From: AP-15 sp963712825 | GTDB taxonomy: Bacteria > Pseudomonadota > Alphaproteobacteria > ATCC43930 > CGMCC-115725 | DNA: 64,000 nucleotides | Assembly (NCBI GenBank): GCA_963712825.1 | Contig: CAVQJP010000023.1 | Span: 124,001-188,000 of the forward strand | Direction: 5' to 3' | Part shown: positions 35,094 to 44,167 of the stretch, piece after piece | Layout of the letters: each line of letters opens with the position of its first letter | Numbering within the stretch: position 1 is the stretch's first letter | Made by a program: the position numbers and the translations under genes | The notes under the pieces: generated by a model | Told to the model about the DNA's origin: nothing | Seen by the model: the letters and a program-made list of their open reading frames with translations, nothing else | Database searches by the model: none

Positions 35094-35872
35094 CGCCGCC
35101 GACCCCCGGCGCCGGCGCCGGCCACCGCGAGCATCGTGCTGCCCCGCGCCCGTTTGCCGGCCAAGAGGCGCATCGCCTGGCGGTATCCGCCCAAGGTGCC
35201 GACATCGACATAATCGGTGCCGGCGCCGACCGCCACCGCTTCGCCGCCTTCGGCAAGATAGGCGTTGACCAGGGTCCCGACATACTCGTCGCGGCGGCCG
35301 CGCGCCTCCCACAGCCGGTGGAGCGCGTGCAGCACCGAGCCGGGCAGCCGGAACGCGCCCCAGATCCACCGCGTCGAGGGTCCCGGTGTCTTGACCTGGA
35401 TTTCCCGAACCCGGCCGTCGCGGTCGGCCGCGACCGCGTCGAAAAATTCGGGCCGGGCGACCGGGAATGTCAGAAACGCCAGCTTGTCGCCGGGCAGCGC
35501 GGCCAGGCCGTCTTGCGGCAGCCAGATCGTGTCCGGGAGGCCGACCAGCACCGGCTCGTCGGGCCGGATCAACGGCAGCGCGCGGAAGATCGCATCGCAC
35601 AGACCCAGCGCTTCGGGCTGCACGACATAGGCGATCGAAGCACCCTCGATGCGCGCGCCGTAATACTGAAGGATGTCCGATTTCCACGGCGAGATCACAA
35701 AGCAGATGCGGTCGGCGCCGGCGCGCAGCATGCGCTCGACCAGATATTCGCTGACCGCGCGCGGCCGCTCGGTGTCGCCGTCAAGCCGGCTGCCGACCGG
35801 GAGCAGCTCCTTGGAAAAGGCAAGCGGCTGAATGCGCGTGCCGTTTCCTGCCGCGGGTATGATTCCCCACAT
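35090..35872 (-). CDS. Sugar-phosphate nucleotidyltransferase
   Basis: 260 residues. Signature IIPAAGNGTRIQPLAFSKELLP at residues 4-25, the nucleotide-binding loop of the glucose-1-phosphate thymidylyl/uridylyltransferase family. Further on are GLPDTIW and DYVDVGTLGGYRQAM. It should activate a hexose 1-phosphate as an NDP-sugar for the glycosyltransferases around it. It begins 3 bases after the preceding gene's stop. Confidence 0.83.
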   Translation of the reverse strand: MWGIIPAAGNGTRIQPLAFSKELLPVGSRLDGDTERPRAVSEYLVERMLRAGADRICFVISPWKSDILQYYGARIEGASIAYVVQPEALGLCDAIFRALPLIRPDEPVLVGLPDTIWLPQDGLAALPGDKLAFLTFPVARPEFFDAVAADRDGRVREIQVKTPGPSTRWIWGAFRLPGSVLHALHRLWEARGRRDEYVGTLVNAYLAEGGEAVAVGAGTDYVDVGTLGGYRQAMRLLAGKRARGSTMLAVAGAGAGGRRR

Positions 35873-35875
35873 CGA

Positions 35876-36970
35876 TCAGGCCTCCTGATGGCAATCCACC
35901 CGGGCGCGGCCGGGCGCGGCCCCAAGTAATGCGACCAGCTCTGCCGCCCGGCGATCGGCGGTGTGCTCGGCCAGCACCCGCTCCCGCGCCGCAAGGCCGA
36001 TCCGGCTCAGCTCGTCGTCGCCAAGGTCGAGCGCGGCCAGCACGTCCGCCGTCGTGCGCACGATCGAGACTTCGCTGCCGGGGAGGAAGAAGTCGTCGAT
36101 GCCGTCCCACCAGTCGCTCAGGATCGGGGCGGCGCAGGCCGCCGCCTCGAACAGCCGGCCCGACGGGCACCAGCCGCAGCCGGCCATCGCTGCCCGCGTG
36201 ATGTTGAGGGTCGCGCGAGCGGCGGCGTAAAAGCTCGGATGTTGGTCCGGAGGCACGTGGCGCTCGAAAAATATGTTGGGGCGCCAAGGAAAATCGCGCG
36301 GATATTGGGCGCCGCCGATGACAAACCGGCGGTTCGGAAGCTGCTGCGCCGGTTCGAGAAAGAGCTGGCCGAGCTGCTGCTGGCGGTCCGCCGCATAGGT
36401 CCCGAGATAGGAGAGCGCCGCGCGCGGGTCCGCCGGCGGCGGCGCCGGCCGATAGCGCTCGGGGTCGACGCAACCGTATAGGGGCGCGACGTTGCGGGCG
36501 CCGAGACGCGCGCGCAAGGCGGCGAGCGCGGCGCCGCCGGCATAGCTCAGGACCAGGTCGAACGGGGCCAGCCCGTCCGGTCCGATATATTCGACGCTTT
36601 CGCCGGCGGCGAGGCGCGCCAGGGTGACCGGGCTGTCGAGATCGTAGAAGACGCGCAACACCGGAAAGCCGGAGATCAGGTCAGCGGCGGCAAGCGCGTC
36701 CGGACAATAGGACGTGACAATCGCCGCGTCGGCGTCGCGAAGCTCGCGGCCGGCCTCGGCCGTGGCGTCCGCCCAGTCGCGATAGACGACCAAACGCCCG
36801 CCATCGAGGTCGGTCAGATCGCGGTTGTCGGCGTAATAGGGCACGTCGTGCTCGAAAAACACCGTCCAATGTCCTTGCGCCGCCAGACCGCGGATCAGCG
36901 CGCGCCACAGCACCGCGTGGCCGTTCCCCCAGGACGAGCTGACCGAGAGGCCAAAAACAACCAGCTTCAT
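35876..36970 (-). CDS. Glycosyltransferase, tandem paralogue 4 (CgeB-like)
   Basis: 364 residues starting MKLVVFGLSVSSSWGNGHA. GT-B fold without a clear N-terminal catalytic motif. The C-terminal donor site shows CGWCPSGRLFEAAACAAP and DGIDDFFLPGSEV, as in the CgeB/spore-maturation group. Strongly similar in layout to the next three genes upstream (36967-40348), pointing to repeated duplication. ATGA overlap with its upstream neighbour. The much longer open frame to 37564 is a shadow of that neighbour. Confidence 0.8.
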   Translation of the reverse strand: MKLVVFGLSVSSSWGNGHAVLWRALIRGLAAQGHWTVFFEHDVPYYADNRDLTDLDGGRLVVYRDWADATAEAGRELRDADAAIVTSYCPDALAAADLISGFPVLRVFYDLDSPVTLARLAAGESVEYIGPDGLAPFDLVLSYAGGAALAALRARLGARNVAPLYGCVDPERYRPAPPPADPRAALSYLGTYAADRQQQLGQLFLEPAQQLPNRRFVIGGAQYPRDFPWRPNIFFERHVPPDQHPSFYAAARATLNITRAAMAGCGWCPSGRLFEAAACAAPILSDWWDGIDDFFLPGSEVSIVRTTADVLAALDLGDDELSRIGLAARERVLAEHTADRRAAELVALLGAAPGRARVDCHQEA

Positions 36971-38142
36971 TGCGGCACCGCGGCGCTCGGCGCCCGCAAC
37001 CGGCGCGCCGTCCGCCCGTTGGCGACCGACGCGGCGGGGCGCGCAAACCCCCGCGCCTCCTCGGCATAGCTTTCCAGCGCTTGGGCGCGATGCTCGGCGG
37101 TGTGCGCGCCAAGGACGCGCTTGCGGGCCGCGGCGGCAAGGTGCTGCCGCTCCGTTTCGGGCAGGTCGCGCAAATACCGAAGGACGTCGCCGCTGGTGTG
37201 GGCCACCAGGATTTCGCGGCCGGGCCGGAGAAACTCGCCGAGACCCGGCCAGTCGTCGCTGATGATCGGCACGCCGCAGGCCGCGGCCTCGAACAGCCGC
37301 ACGCTCGGGGAATAGCCGCAGCGGATCATGTCGGTGCGGGTCACATTCAAGGTGAAACGTTGCCGCGCAAAGAACGTCGCATGGCGGCCGGGCTCGACAT
37401 GCTCGATGCGGTCGAGGTTGCGCGGCCAGGCGAGATCGGCGGGATAAAGCGGACCGGCGACGGCAAAGCGGCCGGCCGGCCAAGCGTGGGCCGGGGCGCA
37501 GATCAGCTGCTCCAGCGCCGGCTGGCGGTCGGGGCTGTAGGTGCCGAGATAGCCGAGGTCCCACTCGGCCGCCCCCGATTGCGGGCGATGGCTGTCGGGA
37601 TCGGCCGAGCAGTAGAGCGCGCGCGCTGCCCGCGCGCCGTACCGGCGCTCGATATGCCGCAGCACCGGGCCGCCGGTGAACGACAGATAAAGGTCAAAGT
37701 CGGGGATCTGCGCGGCAGTCAGATAGGGGCAGGTTTCGGCGGCGAGGGCCGCCAGGGTCACCGGCGTGTCGATGTCGTAAAAGGCGACGAGCCCGCCAGC
37801 GGTGCGCTGCGCCCAGTCGACGACCTCAATCCCGTCGGGGACATAGGAGCCGACGATCGCCAAATCGGCGTCGCGCAGCGCACCGCGCCAGCGCGCGCGC
37901 AGGTCCGCGACGCTCTGGTAGAGCCGCGTCGTGCCGAAAGGCGGTTGGGCCAGGTCGCGATGCTCGCGGTACCAGGGAGTGTCGCGTTCGAGAAACAGCA
38001 CTTCGTGGCCGCGCCGACACAATGCCCGCATCAGCGCGCGATACGTCGTCGCGTGACCATTGCCCCAGGACGAGGTGATCGAGAGCCCCAGGATCACGAT
38101 CCGCAGCTTGTCCGCGGGTGCTGGAACCGGGACCGCGGTCAT
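36967..38142 (-). CDS. Glycosyltransferase, tandem paralogue 3 (CgeB-like)
   Basis: 391 residues starting MTAVPVPAPADKLRIVILGL. The conserved SITSSWGNGHATTYRALM block near the N-terminus matches its neighbours; donor-site blocks are CGYSPSVRLFEAAACGVPI and DDWPGLGEFLRPGREI. As read, its frame is continuous with the upstream gene, giving an apparent 751-residue fusion. The fusion is not real: the start ATG 38142 overlaps the restored stop of the upstream gene (ATGA), and the join encodes nonsense (RACRPYLCPARG). Confidence 0.8.
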   Translation of the reverse strand: MTAVPVPAPADKLRIVILGLSITSSWGNGHATTYRALMRALCRRGHEVLFLERDTPWYREHRDLAQPPFGTTRLYQSVADLRARWRGALRDADLAIVGSYVPDGIEVVDWAQRTAGGLVAFYDIDTPVTLAALAAETCPYLTAAQIPDFDLYLSFTGGPVLRHIERRYGARAARALYCSADPDSHRPQSGAAEWDLGYLGTYSPDRQPALEQLICAPAHAWPAGRFAVAGPLYPADLAWPRNLDRIEHVEPGRHATFFARQRFTLNVTRTDMIRCGYSPSVRLFEAAACGVPIISDDWPGLGEFLRPGREILVAHTSGDVLRYLRDLPETERQHLAAAARKRVLGAHTAEHRAQALESYAEEARGFARPAASVANGRTARRLRAPSAAVPQ

Positions 38143-39222
38143 CGCCCGCTTCCCTCCAAGACCCGCTCCAGCAGCGCCACGCGCTGGGCATAGGTATGGT
38201 CGGCAAGCGCGCGCGTCTCGGGCGGCATGACCGACGCGGCGGGCTTCTTCCGGGGTCAGCCGCGCCAGCTGCTCGGCGACCGCCGGACCGCTTTCGGCGA
38301 CCAGGATCTCTTTTCCCGGTTCAAAGAACTCGGCGATCCCGTCCCAGGCGTCGGTCAGGACGCAGGCGCCGGCGCCGGCGGCCTCGAAGACCCGCGTCGC
38401 CGGGCTGAACCCGTAGGCCGCCATGCTGTCGCGGCTGACGTTCAGGACCGCCAATGCCGAGGCGTTAAATGCGTTGTGGTCGCGCGTGTAGAGATGGCCG
38501 AGGCGGCTGACATTCGGCGGCAGCTTTTTGTCGGCCCAGCCGTTGCCGGCGAGCAGAAAGCGGCGGTCGGGCAGCTCTTTCGCGACCTCGACAAAAAACA
38601 CGTCGATGCGCTGCTCGCGGTCGGGCAACCGATTGGCGACGAGCCCGAGATCGCAGGCGAACTGTGCCTCGGGCAATGCTGGATGATGGGTGTCGGGATC
38701 GAGGCCGTTGTAGATCGGCACGCAGGCGCCGGCGCCGAAGCTCCGATATTTCTCAACTACCGGGGGACCGCCGCCATAGGTCAGGACCAGGTCGTAGGCC
38801 GGGATCAGGGCGCGGAACGGGTCGTCCGGGTCGGCGGCGATGCGGTCGAGCGTCGCCGGGGCGTCGACATCCCAGAACGCGGCGACCGCCCCGGGCCGCT
38901 TGAGCGCCGGCACGCGGGCCTCGAGCAGCGCGTCAAAGACGCCCACACCGCTCGCCTTGACGATCAGGTCGGCACTGCGGGCATTGTCGAGCGCGTGCAA
39001 TACGCCGGTCTCGTCCGCGGCCGAATAGACGACGACATCGGCCCAATCGGGGTCGGGGATGTCGCGGTGCTGTTGCCGGTCGTAGGCGTCGGGTTCGTAG
39101 AAGGTGACGCGATGACCGTTGGCGGCGAGGGCTTTGACGATGCCCCGGTAATAGGTCGCAGCCCCGTTCCAATAAGCCGAGACCAGGCTCGACCCGAAAA
39201 AGGCGATCGACAGCGGCGTCAC
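38139..39222 (-). CDS. Glycosyltransferase, tandem paralogue 2, frameshifted near its end
   Basis: About 360 residues, starting MTPLSIAFFGSSLVSAYWNG. Donor-site blocks YGFSPATRVFEAAGAGACV and DAWDGIAEFFEPGKEI. After RRVGHAA the frame shifts; removing one base from the GGG run at 38220-38222 restores ETRALADHTYAQRVALLERV and a stop at 38139 that overlaps the next start. The restored tail matches the ends of the sister genes, so either the base is a sequencing error or the last 26 residues are altered in vivo. Confidence 0.7.
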
Positions 39223-40348
39223 GGCACCGCCGCCATTGCCGGCGCGGCCAAGTCGCGGCCGAGGGCCGAGCAGATCCCGAGCAGTTCGTCGACACGACGG
39301 GCGCAGCTGTGGCGCGCGACGACGGTCGCCCGTCCGCGCGCCGCCAGATCAGCGCGCAAAGCCGGATCGGCGCATAGATCGGCGAGGCGCCGGCGCATCT
39401 CGGCGCCGTCGCGCGCGGTAAGGTAATCCTCGCTTGACGTGAACAGGTTTTCGCAATCGTCCCACGGTGCCGAGACCAGCGGTATGCCGCAGGCGAGCGC
39501 CTCGAACATCCGGATCGTCGGAATGCCGGGGAGCATCCGCGCGTAGGGCCGGCGCGGGATGTGGACGGTCGTGCGCGCTTCGGCAAAGGCTTGCGGCACG
39601 GCGAAATTCGGCGAGATAGCCGGCGTAGTCGATCCCGGCCGAGGTCAGCGCGGCCCGCGCCGGGGCCGGGTAGCGCACGCCATGGACGCGCGCCGACAGC
39701 CTGAGCGTCGCGGCGGGCTCGACCAGAAATTCCTGCAATTCGGCGGCGCGTTCGTCATCGCCCCAATTGCCCACCCACACCAGGTCGCGCTGGCGCGGGC
39801 GGTCAGGGTCGGGCCGAAATACGTGCAAATCGGCACCTTCGTGCCAGGTGAAGACATTGCGGCCCCAGCCGCGGCGGCGATAGGCCGCGCTCAAGGTTTC
39901 GCCAAAAGCGAGGACCGCGTCAAACCCGTCGAGATCGAGCTCTGCCATCTCGCCCGGGGCGCTCGACCATGCGGTGATGGGTGTCGTGAAACAGCAGCAG
40001 GTAGCGGGCGCCCGCCCGGCGGCGCGCCGCCAGCCGGGCAATCAGCGCCGGGTCGTTCCATTCATGGACCAGGACCAGATCGGCGCCGTCGAGCGCCCGG
40101 TCGAGATCGATCAGCACCGGGTCGTAGGCCGCGACCGGCAAATCCGGGTAGGCGGTCCGCCACGCATCGAGCGCCGAGGGCCCGAGATCAGCGAGGAGAT
40201 TGCGGGCGCTCCAGCTGTGTTCGGGCTCGAAGGCCGCCACCGCGAACCCGCGTCGCTGCAGCTCGCCGACGACGCCGCGCAGAAAATGGGCGTTGCCGTG
40301 GTTCCAGTCGGAGCGCAGCGAATGGCAGAAGAGGACGATCCGGGCCAT
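39219..40348 (-). pseudogene. Glycosyltransferase, tandem paralogue 1, two frameshifts
   Basis: The gene reads in three frames. Frame 1 (40348 to about 39960) encodes MARIVLFCHSLRSDWNHGNA...HDTHHRMVE. Frame 2 (to about 39605) encodes APGEMAELDLDGFDAVLAFG...AGIDYAGYLAEF. Frame 3 (to 39219) encodes PQAFAEARTTVHIPRRPYAR...GIPTIRMFEALACGIPL. Each join is mended by removing one base, in the GGGG run at 39955-39958 and near 39600-39604. The start overlaps the upstream stop (TGATG) and the stop overlaps the next start (ATGA), as in an intact operon. Sequence error in short homopolymers is as likely as true decay; the intact product would be a CgeB-like glycosyltransferase of about 375 residues. Confidence 0.65.
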
Positions 40349-41454
40349 CAGGCGACCCGCCGGGCAGCCGAACCCTGGGTCAGCTCGCGGTAAAGCGCGC
40401 GATAGCGGGCGGCGCTGCGGGCGAGGGTGAAACGCCGCGCCCGCGCCCGCGCCGCCGCGGCGAGGTGCCGGCGCTCGTCGGCGTCGCCGATCAGCCGGGC
40501 GAGGGTCGTCTGCCACCGGACGGCATCGGCCGGCGGCAGAAAGATGGCCGCGCCCTCCCAGTTCTCGCGCAACGAGGCGATGTCGCCCAGCACCAGCGCG
40601 CAGCCCGAGGCGGCGGCTTCGAGAATGCCGAGGCCGAACGGCTCGTAATGCGCCGGCGCCGCAAAGATCGCGGCTTCGCCGAGCCGGTGGCGCATCTCGT
40701 CCGGCCCGAGCACGCCGAGCGGCCGTGCATGGTGGAGGCGAGCGACGCCATGCTGCTGCGGCGGGGTCGTCTCCCCGGCGATCTCGACCGGCCAGGCCAA
40801 GGCCGGCGCGATGGCGTCGAGCAGCCGCAAATTCTTGGCCTCGTCCCAGACCCGCCCGGCCGCCATGACCACCGCCCGCTTCGGACGCGGCGCAAAGGCG
40901 GCGACATCGGCGCCGTTGGGAATGATCCGGGCACGCCACACCGGCAGCCCGTAATGCCGCCGCAGATCCGCCTGGACCGCGCGGGTCGGCGCCACGACGC
41001 AGGCGGCGGCGCGCAGCCCGGCGACGACCTGCCGGCGGTAGTGGCGCCACTCTGCGGGTGCGGCGCTGCCGTGCACCGCGAGCCACCAGGACAGCACGTC
41101 CGAATGCGCGACCGCAATGCTCGGAGGTCCGCTTTCGACGCGCGCCTGGGCGTAGCCGTTGACGTGCACGAGGTCGACGGCGTGCCGCTCGGCAAGGGCA
41201 TCGAGCCAGCGGCGGCTGGCGGCGACATCGGCCCCGCCGCCCGTCATCCATTCGAGACGGAAATCACTTTCCGCCAACATGACGTTGCCGAGCCCGGCGA
41301 ACGCGGCGCGATGCTCCGGTCGTGGGAGCGGCCCCAATGTCGCCACAACAAAGCGGATGTCCGGCAGCGCCGCGCACAGGCCGACCGCGTAGGACCATAC
41401 GCCGCCGACGGCGTCGGCGGTCATCAGCACGGTCGAGGCGGCGGATGCGGTCAC
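40348..41454 (-). CDS. GT4-type glycosyltransferase
   Basis: 368 residues of GT-B fold. N-terminal loop LMTADAVGGVWSYAVGLC; C-terminal donor site VMAAGRVWDEAKNLRLLDAI, AHYEPFGLGILEAAASGCAL with the E-x7-E pattern of family GT4. GTG 41454 overlaps the radical SAM gene's stop by 4 bases. Not closely related to the four paralogues downstream. Confidence 0.82.
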   Translation of the reverse strand: MTASAASTVLMTADAVGGVWSYAVGLCAALPDIRFVVATLGPLPRPEHRAAFAGLGNVMLAESDFRLEWMTGGGADVAASRRWLDALAERHAVDLVHVNGYAQARVESGPPSIAVAHSDVLSWWLAVHGSAAPAEWRHYRRQVVAGLRAAACVVAPTRAVQADLRRHYGLPVWRARIIPNGADVAAFAPRPKRAVVMAAGRVWDEAKNLRLLDAIAPALAWPVEIAGETTPPQQHGVARLHHARPLGVLGPDEMRHRLGEAAIFAAPAHYEPFGLGILEAAASGCALVLGDIASLRENWEGAAIFLPPADAVRWQTTLARLIGDADERRHLAAAARARARRFTLARSAARYRALYRELTQGSAARRVA

Positions 41455-42743
41455 CGGTTCGCCGCCTCCAGCTCGCAGAGCCGCCGCGGCCGGGCTTCCT
41501 GGATGTCGCTGAACGCGGCGTGCCGGTCGAGGTAGTAGTCGACCGCGCGTTCCCAGGCGAAATCGTCGGGCAGGCCCCATAGGCGCCGGTAATCGGGCGA
41601 GCCGGGGTAGGGGAACAGCGGCACCGGCGCGTTCGCCCAGACGCCGTGCGCCTGCAAGTCGCTGCGCCAGCGCTCGACAACGGCAGGATCGTCGCGGTCG
41701 GTCGCGATCAGATTGGCCTGCACGAACGGCACCGAGCGCTTGGCGTGAACCAGCCGGCGGGTCAATTCCTCGGTCGAGGCGCGGCAATCCTTGTCGAGCC
41801 AATCACGTCCCTCGGGGGTCAGGCTCTCGACACCGGCCTCGATCGACACGCACCCGGCGGCGCCGAGCAGGTCGAGCATGTCGTCCTTCCACAGATCGAT
41901 GCGGGTCTGGACCCCGAAGGCGACCGGGCGCTGCGCCACCTCTTCGAGGAGCTCGCGCCACGGCAGAAAGATTTCGTCGATAAAATAGACGTAGCCGACC
42001 CCGGCCGCGATCAACCCGTCGAGCTCGTCGAGAATGACGGCGAGCGGCCGCCGGCGATAACGATCGCGAAAATTCTCCTTGGCGCAAAAGGTGCAGTGGT
42101 AGGGGCAGCCGCGCGACGTCTCCATCTCCGCACCCGGAGCCGCCGGCGCCGCGTCAAAGCGGTGGTGGTGATGGGTATGGCGGCGCAAGGTCGCGGGCGG
42201 CCAATGCAGCGCCGGCAGGCGAGCGATGTCCGCGGCCTGCGGTCCGTCTTGCACCACGATCTCGCCGGCGGCGCGGTGACACAGTCCGGCAATGCCGCCC
42301 CATTCGCCCGGCGCCGCGCCGGCGAGCCGGACCAGCACCTCCTCGCATTCCCCCAGCACCACCACGTCGACACCGAGCTTGGTCAATGCGGCGCGCGGCG
42401 TGGTCGAGCCGTGCGGGCCGACCGCGACCCGAATTCCAGGGATGCCGGACAGCGCTGCGAGCGCTGCCTGCGGCACGCGCAGCTCGGGTGGGGCGCAGCG
42501 CCAGAACAGATAGCTCGGGGCGGTGGCGACGACGACCATGTCCGGGGCGAGGCCGGCGACCCGCTCCCGCAGCGCGGCGGCATCCAAATTTTCCAGCTGC
42601 GCGTCGACGATCGCCGCTTCGTGCCCGGTCTCGGCGAGCAGCGCCGCGGCGTATCCAAACTCCAGCGGCAAGTGCGGCTCGCGGCAGCCGAAATAAATGC
42701 TGCCGGCGAAATCCCAGCTCGGGTTGACGAGCGCGACCCTCAT
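41451..42743 (-). CDS. B12-binding-domain radical SAM protein
   Basis: 430 residues. The N-terminal 140 residues are a cobalamin-binding-type Rossmann domain (VALVNPSWDFAG, then AALLAETGHEAAIVDA). The radical SAM cluster motif is SRGCPYHCTFCAKENF near 209-224 (C-x3-C-x2-C), followed by YVYFIDEIFLPW. Members of this class methylate or rearrange unactivated carbons. I recall a family name for a radical SAM protein of a conserved rhizobial oligosaccharide neighbourhood (the rhizo-twelve system); whether this protein matches that model needs a search. It is linked to the glycosyltransferases by a GTGA overlap. Confidence 0.83.
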   Translation of the reverse strand: MRVALVNPSWDFAGSIYFGCREPHLPLEFGYAAALLAETGHEAAIVDAQLENLDAAALRERVAGLAPDMVVVATAPSYLFWRCAPPELRVPQAALAALSGIPGIRVAVGPHGSTTPRAALTKLGVDVVVLGECEEVLVRLAGAAPGEWGGIAGLCHRAAGEIVVQDGPQAADIARLPALHWPPATLRRHTHHHHRFDAAPAAPGAEMETSRGCPYHCTFCAKENFRDRYRRRPLAVILDELDGLIAAGVGYVYFIDEIFLPWRELLEEVAQRPVAFGVQTRIDLWKDDMLDLLGAAGCVSIEAGVESLTPEGRDWLDKDCRASTEELTRRLVHAKRSVPFVQANLIATDRDDPAVVERWRSDLQAHGVWANAPVPLFPYPGSPDYRRLWGLPDDFAWERAVDYYLDRHAAFSDIQEARPRRLCELEAANR

Positions 42744-42828
42744 TCCGGGCCGGCTTGGCTTGAGGCCGCGCCTCTGCTCGCGGCGGCCGGCCGGTCATCG
42801 AGGCGCCGGATCACGTCGTCACGCTTGC

Positions 42829-43956
42829 TCACACTGTCAGGCCGCGCGAAGCCAAGGCGCTCAGCGCCTCGCCGACGCGGTCGACGGCAATCCGCCCGTC
42901 GAGCCATGCGACGAGCTTGCCGACGCCTTCTTCGAGGGTCGTTTGCGGCCGGTAGCCGAGGACCGATCGCGCCTGCGAAATATCCGGGAAGCAGTGACGG
43001 ATGTCGCCGATGCGGCATTCGCCGGTGACCTCCGGCCGGATCGCGACGCCGAGAGCGTCGGCGAGCAGGCGCGCCACCTGGTTGATCGTGACCGCCCGGC
43101 CGCTGCCGATGTTGAGGGCGTGCCCGGTCGCGGCGTCGCTGGAGAGCGCCAGCCGGCAAGCCTCGGCCACGTCGCCGACATAGACAAAATCGCGGCGCTG
43201 CTCGCCATCCTCGAAGATCAGCGGCGGCCGGCCGTTCAACAGCCGCGCCGCAAAGATCGCGAGCACCCCGCTATAGGGGTTCGAGAGCGCCTGGTGCGGC
43301 CCGTACACATTGAAAAAGCGCAACGCCACAGCCGGAATGTCGTAGGCACCGCCGACCAGCAGGCAGAGCCTTTCCTGGTCGTATTTCGACAAGGCGTAGA
43401 CCGAACCCATCGACACCGGCTTGGTTTCGGGGGTCGGCAGCGGTTCAAGCGCGGCGCCGGCGGTGTCGGTCGGCTCCCAAAGCCCGGATTTGAGGCGGCG
43501 CGGCATCCGCTGCACGACCGGAACTGTGGTCCCGTCGGCGCCGCGGTAGAGGCCTTCGCCGTAGACGCTCATGCTGGAGGCGACGACGAGGCGGCTGAAC
43601 CGGCGCCGCTTGGCGCGCTCGACCATCGCTTCGAGCAAGACCGCGGTGCCGCGCGAATTGACGTCGGTGTAGTCGGCGACCTCGTACATGCTCTGCCCGA
43701 CGCCGACCCGCGCGGCGAGGTGGATGACCGCGTCGACATCGGCAAGCGCGCGCCGGACCAGCCGCGGCGAGCGGACATCCCCGACAACCAGCTCGACCCG
43801 GCGATCGAGATAGGCCGGGGGCCGGCGCTCAGCGCCATGAATTTGTGCGTCAAGGTTGTCGAGAGCCCGAACGCTGTACCCCTCCCGGAGCAGCAGAGCG
43901 GCGCAGTGCGAGGCAATAAAGCCGGCCCCACCAGTGATCAAAACGGTTTCGCTCAT
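42829..43956 (-). CDS. NAD-dependent nucleotide-sugar epimerase/dehydratase
   Basis: 375 residues, extended SDR fold. NAD-binding TGGAGFIASHCAALLL, catalytic YALSKYDQ (Y-x3-K), RFFNVYGPHQ and RRDFVYVGDVAEAC. Probably a 4-epimerase or 4,6-dehydratase acting on an NDP-sugar. It is the first gene of the minus-strand cluster; 85 bases separate it from the radical SAM gene. ATG 43956 is the best start, though the upstream ribosome-binding site is weak. The 210 bases upstream are AT-richer and should hold the cluster promoter, but no clear -35/-10 pair was seen. Confidence 0.88.
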   Translation of the reverse strand: MSETVLITGGAGFIASHCAALLLREGYSVRALDNLDAQIHGAERRPPAYLDRRVELVVGDVRSPRLVRRALADVDAVIHLAARVGVGQSMYEVADYTDVNSRGTAVLLEAMVERAKRRRFSRLVVASSMSVYGEGLYRGADGTTVPVVQRMPRRLKSGLWEPTDTAGAALEPLPTPETKPVSMGSVYALSKYDQERLCLLVGGAYDIPAVALRFFNVYGPHQALSNPYSGVLAIFAARLLNGRPPLIFEDGEQRRDFVYVGDVAEACRLALSSDAATGHALNIGSGRAVTINQVARLLADALGVAIRPEVTGECRIGDIRHCFPDISQARSVLGYRPQTTLEEGVGKLVAWLDGRIAVDRVGEALSALASRGLTV

Positions 43957-44167
43957 TACTGCTCTGCGCTGCAAAGTACTTTTCGCCAACGCGGTTCTCA
44001 CAAAAAGGTTCAAACGTTTTGGCTGAAAATCGGCTCGAAAGCCCAATTTGAGCGGGCAACCGGGTGCCGGCCACAGGCATCACCGCGAGAATCCGCACCG
44101 CGTTGCCGGAACGTGGCTTACTGCCGATTATTTGGCGAGGTTGATTTTCGACTGACCCCAGTCGTGC

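Noticed and set aside
36967..39222. A single 751-residue double glycosyltransferase
   Set aside because: The middle of the reading frame is nonsense. Removing one base at 38220-38222 gives two normal genes with an ATGA overlap.
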